DNA of 64,000 nucleotides. It comes from Microbacterium terrae (lineage in GTDB: Bacteria > Actinomycetota > Actinomycetes > Actinomycetales > Microbacteriaceae). The notes beneath the pieces were generated by a model, which was given only the letters and a program-made list of their open reading frames with translations, did not search any database and was not told where the DNA came from. Shown here piece after piece: positions 15,484-25,109 of the stretch (position 1 is the stretch's first letter; every line of letters begins with the position of its first letter). The position numbers and the translations under genes were made by a program. Where the stretch lies: the NCBI RefSeq assembly GCF_017831975.1, contig NZ_JAFDSS010000001.1:62001-126000 (forward strand), read 5' to 3'.

Positions 15484-15873
15484 TCAGCCGACGCTCTCGT
15501 CGTACTCGCGCCGCAGGTAGTTCGGCGCCTGCACCCGCCACGCCTCGATCACGAGCTCCGCCAGATGATCGACGTCGATGTCGGCCATCCGGAACGCGAT
15601 CTTCGGCTCACCCCATGGAGTCGTCGCTGGGAGGAACACGCGCGGCTCCATCTCGCGCAGGGCGAGGGCGTCGATCGCGTCGGCGATCTTCACGCCCACG
15701 ACGAGTTCGGAGGCGATGATGGCGCGGACAGGCTCGGGGGTGCTCGGCCACGGGTGGCACTCCCAGGCGTAGAGCTTGTTGCGGACGAACCACGCTGCGC
15801 CGCCGGTCGTCGCTCGCTCCTCGCTGCCGGGAAGGGTCGACGCGGTCGTGCGCAGGTCGTCGAGGGTGGCCAC
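15484..15873 (-). CDS. MmcQ/YjbR-family protein
   Basis: 129 aa from GTG 15873. It shows the family pattern: TLPGSEERATTGGAAWFVRNKLYAW near the N-terminus, a middle WGEPKIAFRM segment, and a C-terminal ELVIEAWRVQAPNYL helix. The YjbR/CyaY-like fold is a small DNA-binding-type domain of unknown role, common as a solitary gene. The protein has no catalytic residues to point to. Confidence 0.78.
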   Translation of the reverse strand: MATLDDLRTTASTLPGSEERATTGGAAWFVRNKLYAWECHPWPSTPEPVRAIIASELVVGVKIADAIDALALREMEPRVFLPATTPWGEPKIAFRMADIDVDHLAELVIEAWRVQAPNYLRREYDESVG

Positions 15874-15921
15874 CGCGCCAGCGTAGACCGGGGTACCGAC
15901 ACGCGTGGGAGAATTCGACCC

Positions 15922-16890
15922 GTGCCCCAGCAGCCCGCCGAGACCCCCGCCCACCACGATGCCCGTCGCGACGCGCTGAGCTGGATCGGTCTCGCGGTGG
16001 CCGTCGCCGCCCTCGTCGTGGTCGTCTGGGTGTGCGTCACCGAGTGGGGCGGCGTCGTGCACGGGCATCCTGCGTACGCGATCGCCCTCGCCGCCACGGC
16101 CCTGGGCGCCGTCGGCTTCGGCGCCATCGCGCTCCTGCGCCGTGTTCGTCGTGGGGTGTGGCGGGTGATCGGCCGGGTCGCCCTCATCGTCCTCGCGGCG
16201 GTGTGGGTGGGTGCGATCGCCTGGATGCGCCCGCACACCGCGGTCGAGCCGGCGCTGTCGGCGATGGAGTCGGACTCCGCCGTCACGGTCACCGAGACGG
16301 CGACGCGGATCGTGCTCGAGCCGACCGGGGCGGGCGACGACACGGCGGTCTTCTTCCAGCCCGGCGCGCTCGTCGACCCGCGGGCGTACGCGGCTGTACT
16401 GCGCCCCGTGGCCGAGGCCGGGCACACCGTGGTGATCACGAAGCAGCCTTTCGGCATCGCGTTCTTCTCGCTCGGCGACTTCTCCGCCGTCCTGGCGGAG
16501 CACCCCGACGAGCGGGCATGGGTGGTCGGCGGGCACTCGCTCGGCGGCACCGTCGCCGCCATCCAGGCGAGCGGCGACGAGGCATCCGCTGCCGCAGGCC
16601 TGCTCTTCTACGCGTCGTATCCGGCCGACGACATCCGCGACTCGCTCACCGCCGCGGTGCTGTCGATCTCGGGCAGCCAGGACGGACTCGCGACGCCGGA
16701 GAAGATCGACGCTTCACGCGGGAACCTTCCGCAGGACGCGGCGTTCCTGCAGATCGAGGGTGCGTCGCACGCGCAGTTCGGCGACTACGGGCCGCAGTCG
16801 GGTGACGGCGAACCGGAGATCAGCCACGACGACGCGCGGGCGCAGATCTCGGCTGCCAGCGTGGAGTTCGTCGACGCCGTCTCGGAGTGA
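15922..16890 (+). CDS. Membrane-anchored alpha/beta hydrolase
   Basis: 322 aa from GTG 15922. Three N-terminal membrane segments (about 20-42, 53-72, 84-102) anchor a hydrolase domain from residue about 115. The nucleophile elbow is GGHSLGG, the acid is probably Asp in SGSQDGLAT, and the His lies in EGASHAQFGDYG, the same arrangement as the Abhydrolase_5 class. The catalytic part is expected outside the membrane. The substrate is unknown. It is divergent from the MmcQ gene and convergent with the esterase gene at 16910. Confidence 0.75.
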   Translation: MPQQPAETPAHHDARRDALSWIGLAVAVAALVVVVWVCVTEWGGVVHGHPAYAIALAATALGAVGFGAIALLRRVRRGVWRVIGRVALIVLAAVWVGAIAWMRPHTAVEPALSAMESDSAVTVTETATRIVLEPTGAGDDTAVFFQPGALVDPRAYAAVLRPVAEAGHTVVITKQPFGIAFFSLGDFSAVLAEHPDERAWVVGGHSLGGTVAAIQASGDEASAAAGLLFYASYPADDIRDSLTAAVLSISGSQDGLATPEKIDASRGNLPQDAAFLQIEGASHAQFGDYGPQSGDGEPEISHDDARAQISAASVEFVDAVSE

Positions 16891-16909
16891 TCGGCCCGGG
16901 CGCCCCCGC

Positions 16910-17878
16910 TCAGCGCGCGAGCATCGGCCCGGCGAACTCCACCTGGCGGAGCCAGTGCGCCGCGCCACCGCCCTCGTGCCCGTTGAACGGATAGACGACC
17001 ATCTCGGCAGGTCCTCCGTAGTGGTTGAAGGCGGCGTACACCGTCGACGGCGGACACACCGCGTCGTGGAGCCCGACCGAGAAGAGCGCCGGTGCGGTGG
17101 CGCGCGCGGCGAAGCTCACGCCGTCCATGTACGACAGCGTCCGGAAGACGACCGCCTCGTGGCCGCGGTGCACGCGCAGATAGCGCACGATCTCGTCGTA
17201 CGGGTCGGCGTCGGCGAACCCGACCGCCCGGTCGAAATGGCACAGGAACGGAACGTCGGCGAGACAGCGCGCGACCGACGGATGCAGACCGGCCGCGGCG
17301 ATCGCGATGCCGCCGCCCTGACTGCCGCCGGTGACGGCGATGCGACGCGGATCCACCGCGGGGTGCGCGAGCAGGGCGTCGACGGCTCGGACGGCGTCGG
17401 TGAAGACCCGGCGGTAGTAGTAGGTCTCCGGCGCGGTGATCCCGCGCGTCATGTACCCCGGCACGGCCGGCCCGGAGCCGTGCGGGTCGGCCGTGCCGTC
17501 GCCGGAGTCCTGGCGTGAGCCCTGGCCGCGGGTGTCGACGACCAGCGTCGCGAATCCGCTGCTCGGCCAGGCGAGCCACTCGTGGGCGAGTCCGCGCCCT
17601 CCGCCGTAGCCCTGGTACACGACCATGCCCGGAAGCGGCGCGGCGGAATGGGGCACGAGCAGCCACGCTGCGATGGGGTCGCCCGCGAACCCGGGGAAGG
17701 ACACATCGAACACGTCGATGCCGGTGAACGAGGCGGCGACGGGCGTGAACCGGGGCTCATCGCCGGCGGCGCGGGCATCCGTCAGGGTCGTCGTCCAGAA
17801 CTCGTCGAAGTCGGCGGGTTCGGCGATCGTCGGCCGGTAGGACTGCAGGTCGGCCAGGGCCATGTCCAGGCGTGCCAT
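16910..17878 (-). CDS. Acetylxylan esterase / cephalosporin-C deacetylase-type (CE7)
   Basis: 322 aa. ATG 17878 has an AGAGGAAGG site. CE7 hallmarks are present: a long N-terminal DFDEFW segment, the RGQGSRQDSGD motif, the nucleophile in GGSQGGG, Asp in GLHDAVCPP and His in NGHEGGG. The family removes acetyl groups from sugars, often on imported xylo- or other oligosaccharides in the cytoplasm; no signal peptide is seen. It is the last gene of the leftward LacI operon and starts 19 bp after the alpha-galactosidase, so it probably deacetylates the same oligosaccharides. Confidence 0.85.
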   Translation of the reverse strand: MARLDMALADLQSYRPTIAEPADFDEFWTTTLTDARAAGDEPRFTPVAASFTGIDVFDVSFPGFAGDPIAAWLLVPHSAAPLPGMVVYQGYGGGRGLAHEWLAWPSSGFATLVVDTRGQGSRQDSGDGTADPHGSGPAVPGYMTRGITAPETYYYRRVFTDAVRAVDALLAHPAVDPRRIAVTGGSQGGGIAIAAAGLHPSVARCLADVPFLCHFDRAVGFADADPYDEIVRYLRVHRGHEAVVFRTLSYMDGVSFAARATAPALFSVGLHDAVCPPSTVYAAFNHYGGPAEMVVYPFNGHEGGGAAHWLRQVEFAGPMLAR

Positions 17879-17897
17879 CAGGGTCGCCTTCCTCTCG

Positions 17898-19970
17898 TCA
17901 TGCCGGGCGACGGACCGTGCGGAAGACCGCGGCGTCAGGCCCCGACGGAACCGCGATGCGCACGACGCCGTCCGATCCGCCAGTGGTCTGCCACGCCGCC
18001 CCGACGCCGAACTCCTGCGAGATCGATGCGGCCCCGAGGTCGATCGTGCCCCCAGCGCCGCGCGACCACACGAAGACGAGGTCGGTGCCGTCGCCCAGGT
18101 GCTGGCCGAGCGCGAGCGTGTCATCGTCCCAGCCCGGGAGGCCCACCGGCCAGAACGGCGTCGAGCCCGTCAGCGCGGACCGGTGGTCGCGTGCGAACGC
18201 CACCGCCTCTGCGACAGACGCGAACGCGTCGTCTGACAGCTGGTCGAGGAACCCGGCGAGGTACAGCCGACCAGACAGCCCCGACACGAGCGTGACGGCC
18301 AGCTCTCCGGGCGTCATCGCCACGGCGGGATACGCCCAGTTGCCGGCCTGCTCGGGAAGCACGGTCGCAGGAGCGGATGCCGCGACCGCGGCATACCGGA
18401 GCGCATCCTGCTGGTCGCTCGTGGACTGGATATGGGTGACCGCGAGCAGGTGGTAGTCGCTGCGCATGGCGCCCGACGCGCAGTTCTCGATGAGCAGTGC
18501 CGGGTGCCGGCGCTGCACGGCGACGAGCCAGTCGCGGAGGGCGCGGGTGTGCTCGAGCAGTCCGTGCCCCGGTGCGAGGCCGTGCAGGTCGGTGCCCGAC
18601 CCCGGCTCGATGTTGTAGTCGAGCTTGATGTAGCCGATCCCGTGTTCGCGCACCAGCCGGTCGACGACGGCATCGAGGTGCGCGCGTGCGGCCGGGTGGC
18701 GCAGGTCGAGGTGCTTGCGACGCTGTTGCACGACCGCTTCCCCGAAGCGCTGGAAGAACGCGTCGGCGGGGAGCGTGTCGGCGACGGGGGAGTCGAGCCC
18801 GACGGACTCGGGCTCGAGCCAGATGCCCGGCCGCATCCCGGCCGCGCGGATCTCGTCGATGACACCGCCGAGGCCGCCGGTGAATCGGGTGGGTGCGTCC
18901 TCCCAGGCGCCGACCTCCGACCAGTAGTCGGCGGTGTCGGTGAACCAGCCGGCGTCGATGCAGAAGTACTCGGCGCCGGCGCGTGCGGCGGCGGCGATGA
19001 GCGGGCGCAGCTTCTCGGTGGACGGCTGACCCATGAGCGTGTTCATGTAGTCGTTGTAGACGAGCGGCAGGGTCGACTCGACCGGATGCCCGCTGACATG
19101 GTCCGCGCGCAGAGCGCGCCGCAACCCGGTGAGCTCGCCGAACGCCCCGTCGCGGCCGTGATCGCTGATCACACAGGCGGCATGCACCGTCGTGGTGCTC
19201 TCACCGGGGCGCAGCCGCACCTCGGCCTGGTGTTCGCGCTCGGTGGGACCGCCGGCGCTGACGACGACACCGCCGTCGCCGCGCGACAGCGACCACTGCC
19301 AGCCGGCCGACGACTCGATCTGCCAGCCGAGCGCCCGGCCGTCGTGGGCGGCGAGCACGCCGACCGGGAGCACGCTGCCCGTCGACCATCCGCCCGAGCT
19401 GCTCTGGCCGAAGCCGGTGCGGTCGGGCTGGGCGACGGCGGCGAAGCCCAGTTCGGGCAGGAGACCCGCGACGGCATCCTCACGCCACCGGCCTTCGCCG
19501 AGCCACTCGCTCCTGCCCGACGCGAGCGTCAGCTCGGCAGGTTCGGCGGCCATGCGCACCGTGAGGGTCGGCAGCCCGAACAGCACCACGTCGCGCTCGC
19601 CGGAGTTGGTCGCGGTGTGGGCGATGCGCACACCGCCGGCGAGGAGCTCGATGCGGGAGTCCACGCGCAGGCCGGTGACCGGGTCGTGCTGGGTGAGGCG
19701 GACGGCGCCGCGGTCTGCGTCGACCTCGGCCGCGACCACGCGCAGCCGTGAGCCGATCGCGGATCCGACGTAGCCCAGCGTCATGCGATCGTGGCGCTCG
19801 GCGGCGGTGAAGACTTCGACGAGACGGTGCGGCGCGAGGACGCTCGGTGCATCTGCGCGGGCGAGACTGCGCACCGTGGCGGGAGCGGCGTCGCCGGTGT
19901 CGACGACGAGGGCGACCGCGTCGCGCGTGAGTTCGATCGCCGCGGGCACGACAGCGGTGGAATCGATCAT
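17898..19970 (-). CDS. Alpha-galactosidase, GH36
   Basis: 690 aa, near the usual GH36 length. An N-terminal beta-sandwich (about 1-290) precedes the TIM barrel. YFCIDAGWF is the barrel-strand motif, D451 in YIKLDYN is the nucleophile and D519 in TSDQQD is the acid/base. It cleaves terminal alpha-1,6-galactose from raffinose-type or galactomannan oligosaccharides in the cytoplasm (no signal). The ATG overlaps the stop of the oxidoreductase gene (ATGA), so it is translationally coupled within the LacI operon. Confidence 0.92.
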   Translation of the reverse strand: MIDSTAVVPAAIELTRDAVALVVDTGDAAPATVRSLARADAPSVLAPHRLVEVFTAAERHDRMTLGYVGSAIGSRLRVVAAEVDADRGAVRLTQHDPVTGLRVDSRIELLAGGVRIAHTATNSGERDVVLFGLPTLTVRMAAEPAELTLASGRSEWLGEGRWREDAVAGLLPELGFAAVAQPDRTGFGQSSSGGWSTGSVLPVGVLAAHDGRALGWQIESSAGWQWSLSRGDGGVVVSAGGPTEREHQAEVRLRPGESTTTVHAACVISDHGRDGAFGELTGLRRALRADHVSGHPVESTLPLVYNDYMNTLMGQPSTEKLRPLIAAAARAGAEYFCIDAGWFTDTADYWSEVGAWEDAPTRFTGGLGGVIDEIRAAGMRPGIWLEPESVGLDSPVADTLPADAFFQRFGEAVVQQRRKHLDLRHPAARAHLDAVVDRLVREHGIGYIKLDYNIEPGSGTDLHGLAPGHGLLEHTRALRDWLVAVQRRHPALLIENCASGAMRSDYHLLAVTHIQSTSDQQDALRYAAVAASAPATVLPEQAGNWAYPAVAMTPGELAVTLVSGLSGRLYLAGFLDQLSDDAFASVAEAVAFARDHRSALTGSTPFWPVGLPGWDDDTLALGQHLGDGTDLVFVWSRGAGGTIDLGAASISQEFGVGAAWQTTGGSDGVVRIAVPSGPDAAVFRTVRRPA

Positions 19971-21322
19971 CGGGTCACCGCCGCGTCGGGTCGCGCCCAG
20001 CCGGGGAGGCCCATGGTGGTGAGGTCGACCGCCGTGCCGGTCTCCAGCGAGAGGTTCCCCGCGATGCCCACGGCGATGGCGCGCACGCCGTCGCGGAAGT
20101 CGGCTCGTCGGCCGAGCGCATCGGCCTCCGGCTCGCGATGCAGGAGATCGTCGAGCATCCGCTCATCACCGCCGCCGTGGTTGCCGCCGCCGCCGGGGAT
20201 CGGCACCTCGCGCGCCTCGCCCCAGTGGCGCTGCACGAGCAGGCGCTCACCCTCGGTGCGCTGCGGCGACTGCGTGCGCACGTCGCTGTAGCTCGGATCG
20301 ACCACCGCCGGGCTCGACACCGCGGCCCGTTCGACGACCGTCAGTTCGGCGCGACCCTCCGTGCCGTTGATCGAGACGGTGTAGCCCTCCCACGGGGAGT
20401 GGGCATTGAGCGAGTACGTCATGGTCGCACCCCGCGCATAGTCGACGACGAGTGCGAGGTTGTCTTCGATCGTGATGTCGGCCGAGAACACGTCGAGGTC
20501 TCGCACATACCCGTCATGCGTCTCGTTGCGCAGATAGAGCTCGGCGAGGCCGGGAACGGTGCGCATGTCGAGCACGAACGGATCGTCCGTCGGTGCGCCG
20601 ACGCTCCCGCGCTCGGGTCGTGCCCCGAGACCGCGTGAGGCGGCGTTGGCCGCACCGTAGAAGCGCAGTCCGCCGCTCGCGTAGACACGCCGCGGCGCAT
20701 CGGCGAGCCACCAGTTGACGAGGTCGAAGTGGTGGCTCGACTTGTGGACGAGCAACCCGCCCGAGTTGGTCTTCAGGCGGTGCCAGCGGCGGAAGTAGTC
20801 GGCGCCGTGCACCGTGTCGAGCACCCACTCGAAGTGCACCGAGGTCACCTGGCCGATCTCGCCCGAGAGGAGCAGCTCCTTCAGGGCGAAGTTGCGCGGC
20901 GAGTATCGGTAATTGAACGTCGCCGTCACCGAGCGTCCGGTCTCCTCCGCGGCATCAGCGATCGCGCGCGCGCCCTCGAGGTCGGTCGTCAGCGGCTTCT
21001 CGACGATGACATCGGCCCCGGCGTGCAGCGCGCGCACGACGTACGCGGCGTGCGTCGCATCCGGCGTCGTGACGATCACGCGATCGATGTCGTGTCGCGC
21101 GATGACCTCCTCGAGGTCGTCGGGCGCGAACGTGACGACGTCTTCGGCGCCGGCTGTCGTCGCGACAGCGCGGAAGTGCTGGGCCCTGCCGGCGTTGACA
21201 TCGCCGATGGCGTGGAGGGTGGCATCGGTGCGCCGGGCGTCGGCGATGCCGCGCACGTACGTCTCGGAGCGCGCGCCGGCGCCGAGGACGGCGTAGCGAA
21301 GCGGGCGGGTCGCAGCATCCAT
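19967..21322 (-). CDS. Gfo/Idh/MocA-family oxidoreductase
   Basis: 451 aa. A Rossmann N-terminus (LRYAVLGAGARSETYVRGIA) and the EKPLTTDLEGARAI motif, with the catalytic Lys of this family, are followed by the alpha/beta substrate domain. These enzymes oxidise or epimerise sugars using NAD(P). A long insertion around residues 215-245 and the length above the common 330-400 aa match the larger branch often found in glycan operons. It lies between LacI (30 bp upstream) and the alpha-galactosidase (overlapping). Confidence 0.85.
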   Translation of the reverse strand: MDAATRPLRYAVLGAGARSETYVRGIADARRTDATLHAIGDVNAGRAQHFRAVATTAGAEDVVTFAPDDLEEVIARHDIDRVIVTTPDATHAAYVVRALHAGADVIVEKPLTTDLEGARAIADAAEETGRSVTATFNYRYSPRNFALKELLLSGEIGQVTSVHFEWVLDTVHGADYFRRWHRLKTNSGGLLVHKSSHHFDLVNWWLADAPRRVYASGGLRFYGAANAASRGLGARPERGSVGAPTDDPFVLDMRTVPGLAELYLRNETHDGYVRDLDVFSADITIEDNLALVVDYARGATMTYSLNAHSPWEGYTVSINGTEGRAELTVVERAAVSSPAVVDPSYSDVRTQSPQRTEGERLLVQRHWGEAREVPIPGGGGNHGGGDERMLDDLLHREPEADALGRRADFRDGVRAIAVGIAGNLSLETGTAVDLTTMGLPGWARPDAAVTR

Positions 21323-21352
21323 GGGGCGACAGTCCTTCGAATCGGAGGTGGA

Positions 21353-22411
21353 TCAGAGAGAGGTGGGACGCGCGAGCTGGTCGATGTCGGGCTCGGGCGC
21401 ATCCGATCCGCTCGTCGAGGCGCGCACGATGAGCCTCGGGGCGACGACCTGCTGGCGGGAGTCGAACGAGCGCCCGGTGTCGCCGAGCTCGTGCAGGAGC
21501 AGGTCGAAGGCGGTCTCGCCGATCGCTTCGCCGGGGGTGCTGATCGTGGAGAGCGGGATGGCGGCGACTGCGGCGATGTCGTCGCCGTCGAAGCCGATGA
21601 CGGCGACGTCGCGCGGCACCTCCACGCCGAAGGAGGTGAGGCCGCGGACGACCCCGAGCCCGACGAGGTCGTTCACGGCGAAGACGCCGTCGGGGAGCTG
21701 ATCGCCGCGGGTGGCCATCTCGACTCCCGCCGCGAAGCCTGCGCTCATGGTGCGGTCATCGGCGCGGAGCACGCTGAGCGACGCTCCGGGGAACTCCCGC
21801 ACGGCACGGCTCGCGCCGTCGAAGCGCTCGCTGACCTGCTGCACGCTGAAGGGGCCGCCGACGAATGCGAGACGCCGTCGCCCGATCTCGAGGAGATGCC
21901 GGGCGGCGAGGTAACCGCCCTCGGCGTCGCCCGCGGAGACGGATGCCTGCTCCGCCGTCAGCGGGCGCCTGCCGGTGACGACGCTCGGAGTGCCGCGGCT
22001 GCGCATGGCGGCGAGGTGCGGCTCGATCTCGTCGAGGGTGGCGATGATGATCCCCGACACGCGCTTGCGCTCGAACAGTGCGAGGTACTCCAGCTGCCGC
22101 GCCGTCGATCCGGCGGAGTTGCCGATCATCACCGTGCGCCCCGTCTCGATCGCGCGCCGTTCGATGGCGTCGGCGATGAGGCCGGAGAACGGGTTCGTGA
22201 ACTCCAGTGCGACGTAGCCGATGGTGCTGGTGTCGCCGGAGCTGATCTTGCGGGCGGCGTCGCTCGGAACGAACCCGAGCTCGTCGATCGCACGCGCGAT
22301 GCGCCCGCGCGCAGACGGGGAGAGGATCTCGGGGCGGTTGAGGTAGTTCGACACGGTCGACCTCGAGACCCCCGCCGCCGCGGCGACGTCGGTGATGGCG
22401 ACCCGCTTCAT
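21353..22411 (-). CDS. LacI-family repressor of the galactoside/rhamnoside locus
   Basis: 352 aa with a GGAGGGG site before the ATG. The LacI helix-turn-helix (VAITDVAAAAGVSRSTVSNY) and hinge are followed by a periplasmic-binding-type effector domain. It is the first gene of the leftward arm and faces the ABC importer genes across a 294-bp gap that holds two TTGAACYGATCCARTT sites, so it probably controls both arms. The inducer is expected to be a galactose- or rhamnose-containing sugar from the products of the locus. Confidence 0.9.
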   Translation of the reverse strand: MKRVAITDVAAAAGVSRSTVSNYLNRPEILSPSARGRIARAIDELGFVPSDAARKISSGDTSTIGYVALEFTNPFSGLIADAIERRAIETGRTVMIGNSAGSTARQLEYLALFERKRVSGIIIATLDEIEPHLAAMRSRGTPSVVTGRRPLTAEQASVSAGDAEGGYLAARHLLEIGRRRLAFVGGPFSVQQVSERFDGASRAVREFPGASLSVLRADDRTMSAGFAAGVEMATRGDQLPDGVFAVNDLVGLGVVRGLTSFGVEVPRDVAVIGFDGDDIAAVAAIPLSTISTPGEAIGETAFDLLLHELGDTGRSFDSRQQVVAPRLIVRASTSGSDAPEPDIDQLARPTSL

Positions 22412-22471
22412 GAACCCCTCCAGTGAGTCGATGTGGTCCGACCCTAGCCTGTCGGCTCCGAGTCGCGAGGA

Positions 22472-22487
22472 TTGAACTGATCCAGTT
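22472..22487 (+). promoter_or_regulatory. LacI operator 1
   Basis: TTGAACTGATCCAGTT is a partial palindrome of the LacI type, 61 bp upstream of the LacI start. It shares 13 of 16 bases with the site at 22583, and the two lie exactly 111 bp apart. Confidence 0.6.
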
Positions 22488-22582
22488 TTGCGAATTCAGG
22501 CGTCAATCGCTGTGAATCCTTGTCTCCAGTGATGTCTACCATACCGGCCTCGCCGCGAACGACTCGAGATTTTGAGGGGTTG

Positions 22583-22598
22583 TTGAACCGATCCAATT
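22583..22598 (+). promoter_or_regulatory. LacI operator 2
   Basis: TTGAACCGATCCAATT has the central CG and TTGA...CCAA ends of LacI-family sites. It is 108 bp upstream of the binding-protein ATG. With the first site it could form a repression loop. Confidence 0.65.
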
Positions 22599-22705
22599 CC
22601 TGTACGGTCGACATCGCCTCGGCACCGTCGGAGGCGTTCCTGCAGCAAGAAACCTCGTGCGCCCGGCATCGGTGCCGCCGCATCCCATTACAAAGGAGTA
22701 AGTCC

Positions 22706-24103
22706 ATGCAACGTCCCCTGCGACGCCCAGCCGTACTGGGAGCTTTCGCCTCCCTCGCCGCGACCGCGATCGTGCTCGCCGGCTGCAGCGCTGCCGACTC
22801 CGAGACGCCTGCCGAGAGCGAAGAGGTCGTGCTCACCGTCGGCGGCATGCCCGCCGCGACCGACGAGGCCGCGCTCGAGCTGTTCAACGAGAAGGTCGCC
22901 GAGTTCGAAGAGCTCAACCCCGGCATCACGATCGAGGGCAGCGAGACGGTGTACGACCCGACGACGTTCGCCGCGCAGCTCGCCGGCGGCACGCTGCCTG
23001 TGGTGATGGGCGTGCCGGTCACCGAGATCCAGTCGCTCATCGCCCGCGAGCAGGTCAAGGAGCTGGGCGCGTACTTCGAAGCCGACCCGGTGCTCACGAC
23101 CCTGAACGAGTCCGTCACGGCCAACGTCGTCGGCCCCGACGGCGGCTACTACGGCATCCCCGTCTCAGCCTTCACGCTCGCCGTCCTCGTGAACCGCGCC
23201 GTCTTCGAGCAGGCCGGTCTCGACCCCGACGTCACCCTCGAGACGTGGGACGAGGTCGCGGAGGCGGCCGCGACGATCACCGAGAAGACGGATGCCGCGG
23301 GCCTGGCGCAGCTGACGACGACCAACCAGGGCGGATGGACCCTCACCGCGCTCAGCGCCGCGTTCGGAGGGCTCGTGCAGGAGACCGACGGCGGCGTCGC
23401 CACCTCGACGATCGACAACGACGCCACCGCCGACGCGCTCGAGTTCCTCTCCGACCTCCGCTGGGACGACGATGCGCTCGGCAGCAACTTCCTCCTCGAC
23501 TTCGACGCCGCCGGGCCCGCGTTCGCGGCCGGCCAGTACGGCATGATGGTCGGCGCTTCCGAGTGGTATAACCCGATGGTCCGGAACTTCGGCATGGCGC
23601 CCGAGGACTACGGTCTGTTCCCGCTGCCCCAGGCTGCGGGCGGCCTCGGCTCGCTGGGTGGCGGATCCGTCTCGATCGTGCGCGCCGACGCGACCGAGGC
23701 CGAGACCGACGCCGCGGTGGACTGGACGAACTTCTTCTACCTCAACCGCTTCGCAGACGCCGACTTCGCGGCGGAGGAGGCCGCGGCGACCGCCGAGGCG
23801 GGCGGAACCGTTCCGCGCGTCGGTCTGCCGCTGGTCGCACCCGAGCAGTACGACGCGTACCTCGAGGCGATCGCCGACAGCATCAACGTGCCGCTCGAGA
23901 ACCTCGAGACGTACTACTCCGCGACCCGCTCGCCCGACTTCGAGGTGGTCACCGAGCCCGCCGTCGAAGCCCAGCAGGTCTACGGACTGCTCGACACCGT
24001 GCTGCAAGCGGTGCTGACCGACGAGAACGCCGACATCGACGCCCTCCTCGCCCAGGCCCAGCAGCAGGCGTCGACCATCGTCGACGACGCCCAGGCGGAG
24101 TGA
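22706..24103 (+). CDS. Sugar ABC transporter substrate-binding lipoprotein (family 1)
   Basis: 465 aa. AAAGGAG precedes the ATG, and the signal ends in lipobox LAGC, so it is a membrane-tethered receptor. The body is a family 1 extracellular solute-binding protein (sugar oligomers) with VTLETWDEVAEAAATI and YGMMVGASEW segments. It is the first gene of the rightward arm, followed by a 13-bp hairpin and two permeases. No ATPase gene is present in the locus; a shared MsiK-type ATPase encoded elsewhere is normal for actinobacteria. Confidence 0.88.
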   Translation: MQRPLRRPAVLGAFASLAATAIVLAGCSAADSETPAESEEVVLTVGGMPAATDEAALELFNEKVAEFEELNPGITIEGSETVYDPTTFAAQLAGGTLPVVMGVPVTEIQSLIAREQVKELGAYFEADPVLTTLNESVTANVVGPDGGYYGIPVSAFTLAVLVNRAVFEQAGLDPDVTLETWDEVAEAAATITEKTDAAGLAQLTTTNQGGWTLTALSAAFGGLVQETDGGVATSTIDNDATADALEFLSDLRWDDDALGSNFLLDFDAAGPAFAAGQYGMMVGASEWYNPMVRNFGMAPEDYGLFPLPQAAGGLGSLGGGSVSIVRADATEAETDAAVDWTNFFYLNRFADADFAAEEAAATAEAGGTVPRVGLPLVAPEQYDAYLEAIADSINVPLENLETYYSATRSPDFEVVTEPAVEAQQVYGLLDTVLQAVLTDENADIDALLAQAQQQASTIVDDAQAE

Positions 24104-24109
24104 CACGAC

Positions 24110-24139
24110 GCGGGGGCGGCATGCGGATGCCGCCCCCGC
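24110..24139 (+). terminator. Hairpin between binding protein and permease genes
   Basis: A perfect 13-bp stem (24110-24122 with 24127-24139) and a 4-base loop lie 6 bp past the stop of the binding-protein gene and before the permease ribosome binding site. It has no T run, so partial termination or mRNA protection is more likely than a full stop. Confidence 0.65.
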
Positions 24140-24158
24140 ACCCCTGCAAGGAGAACCC

Positions 24159-25109
24159 ATGTCATCAGTCACGTCGCCGCCGGTCGTCCCCGCCGTCACC
24201 GCGATGGACGAGATCGTCGCACCGCCCCCGCAGCGGCGTCGGCGCCTGTTCCGGGGCGGAGCATCCGGACTTCTCATCGCCCTTCCAGCCGTGCTGCTGT
24301 TCGCGATGTTCTCGTGGTGGCCGATCCTGCGAGGCCTCGTCCTCTCGTTCCAGAAGACGAACCTGATCGACACCTCGTGGGTCGGCATCGAGAACTTCCA
24401 GCGGGTGCTGGCCGACCCGCTCCTCGGTCAGGCGCTCGCGAACACCGCCCTCTACGCGGCGCTGGCGCTGCTCATCGGCTTCCCGATCCCGATCTTCTTC
24501 GCCGTGCTGATCGCCGAGATGCGACGCTCGCGCCAGATCTCGAGCGTGCTGGTCTTCCTCCCGGTGGTCATCCCTCCGGTGGTCTCGATCCTGCTGTGGC
24601 AGGTGTTCTACGATCCGAGCTCGCGCGGCCTGTTCAACACCGTGCTCGCGACGGTCGGCATCGGTCCGCTGCCGTGGCTGCAGTCGCCGTCGACGGCGAT
24701 GCTCTCGATCGTGCTCGTCGCGACGTGGGGGGCGTTCGGGTCGACCACGATCATCTACCTCGCCACGCTCCTGTCGATCGACACGCAGCTGTACGAAGCC
24801 GCCGAGATCGACGGTGCCGGCATCCTGCGACGCATCTGGCACATCACCCTGCCGCAGATGCGCGGCACCATCCTGCTCCTGCTCCTGCTCCAGCTGATCG
24901 GCACGTTCCAGGTGTTCACCGAGCCGTTCCTGCTCACCGGCGGCGGCCCGAACAACAGCACCGTCACCCTCCTCATGCTCATCTACCGCTATGCGTTCAT
25001 CTACGGCAACTTCGGCCAGGCGGCCGCGCTCAGCCTGATGCTCGCGGTGGGGCTGAGTCTCTTCGCCGCGGTCTACCTGTGGCTCTCCCGGAAGTGGAGC
25101 AAGCGATGA
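24159..25109 (+). CDS. Sugar ABC transporter permease, first subunit (MalF type)
   Basis: 316 aa with AAGGAG before the ATG. After a 45-residue cytoplasmic tail there are six membrane segments. The EAA loop reads EAAEIDGAGILRRIWHITLP, the site that docks the ATPase. Its stop overlaps the next permease ATG (ATGA). It forms the membrane channel with the second permease for the sugar bound by the upstream lipoprotein. Confidence 0.9.
   Translation: MSSVTSPPVVPAVTAMDEIVAPPPQRRRRLFRGGASGLLIALPAVLLFAMFSWWPILRGLVLSFQKTNLIDTSWVGIENFQRVLADPLLGQALANTALYAALALLIGFPIPIFFAVLIAEMRRSRQISSVLVFLPVVIPPVVSILLWQVFYDPSSRGLFNTVLATVGIGPLPWLQSPSTAMLSIVLVATWGAFGSTTIIYLATLLSIDTQLYEAAEIDGAGILRRIWHITLPQMRGTILLLLLLQLIGTFQVFTEPFLLTGGGPNNSTVTLLMLIYRYAFIYGNFGQAAALSLMLAVGLSLFAAVYLWLSRKWSKR

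Noticed and set aside
22606..22705. Possible riboswitch before the sugar-binding protein gene
   Set aside because: The leader contains no recognisable aptamer core or strong alternative stems; the LacI sites explain the region better.
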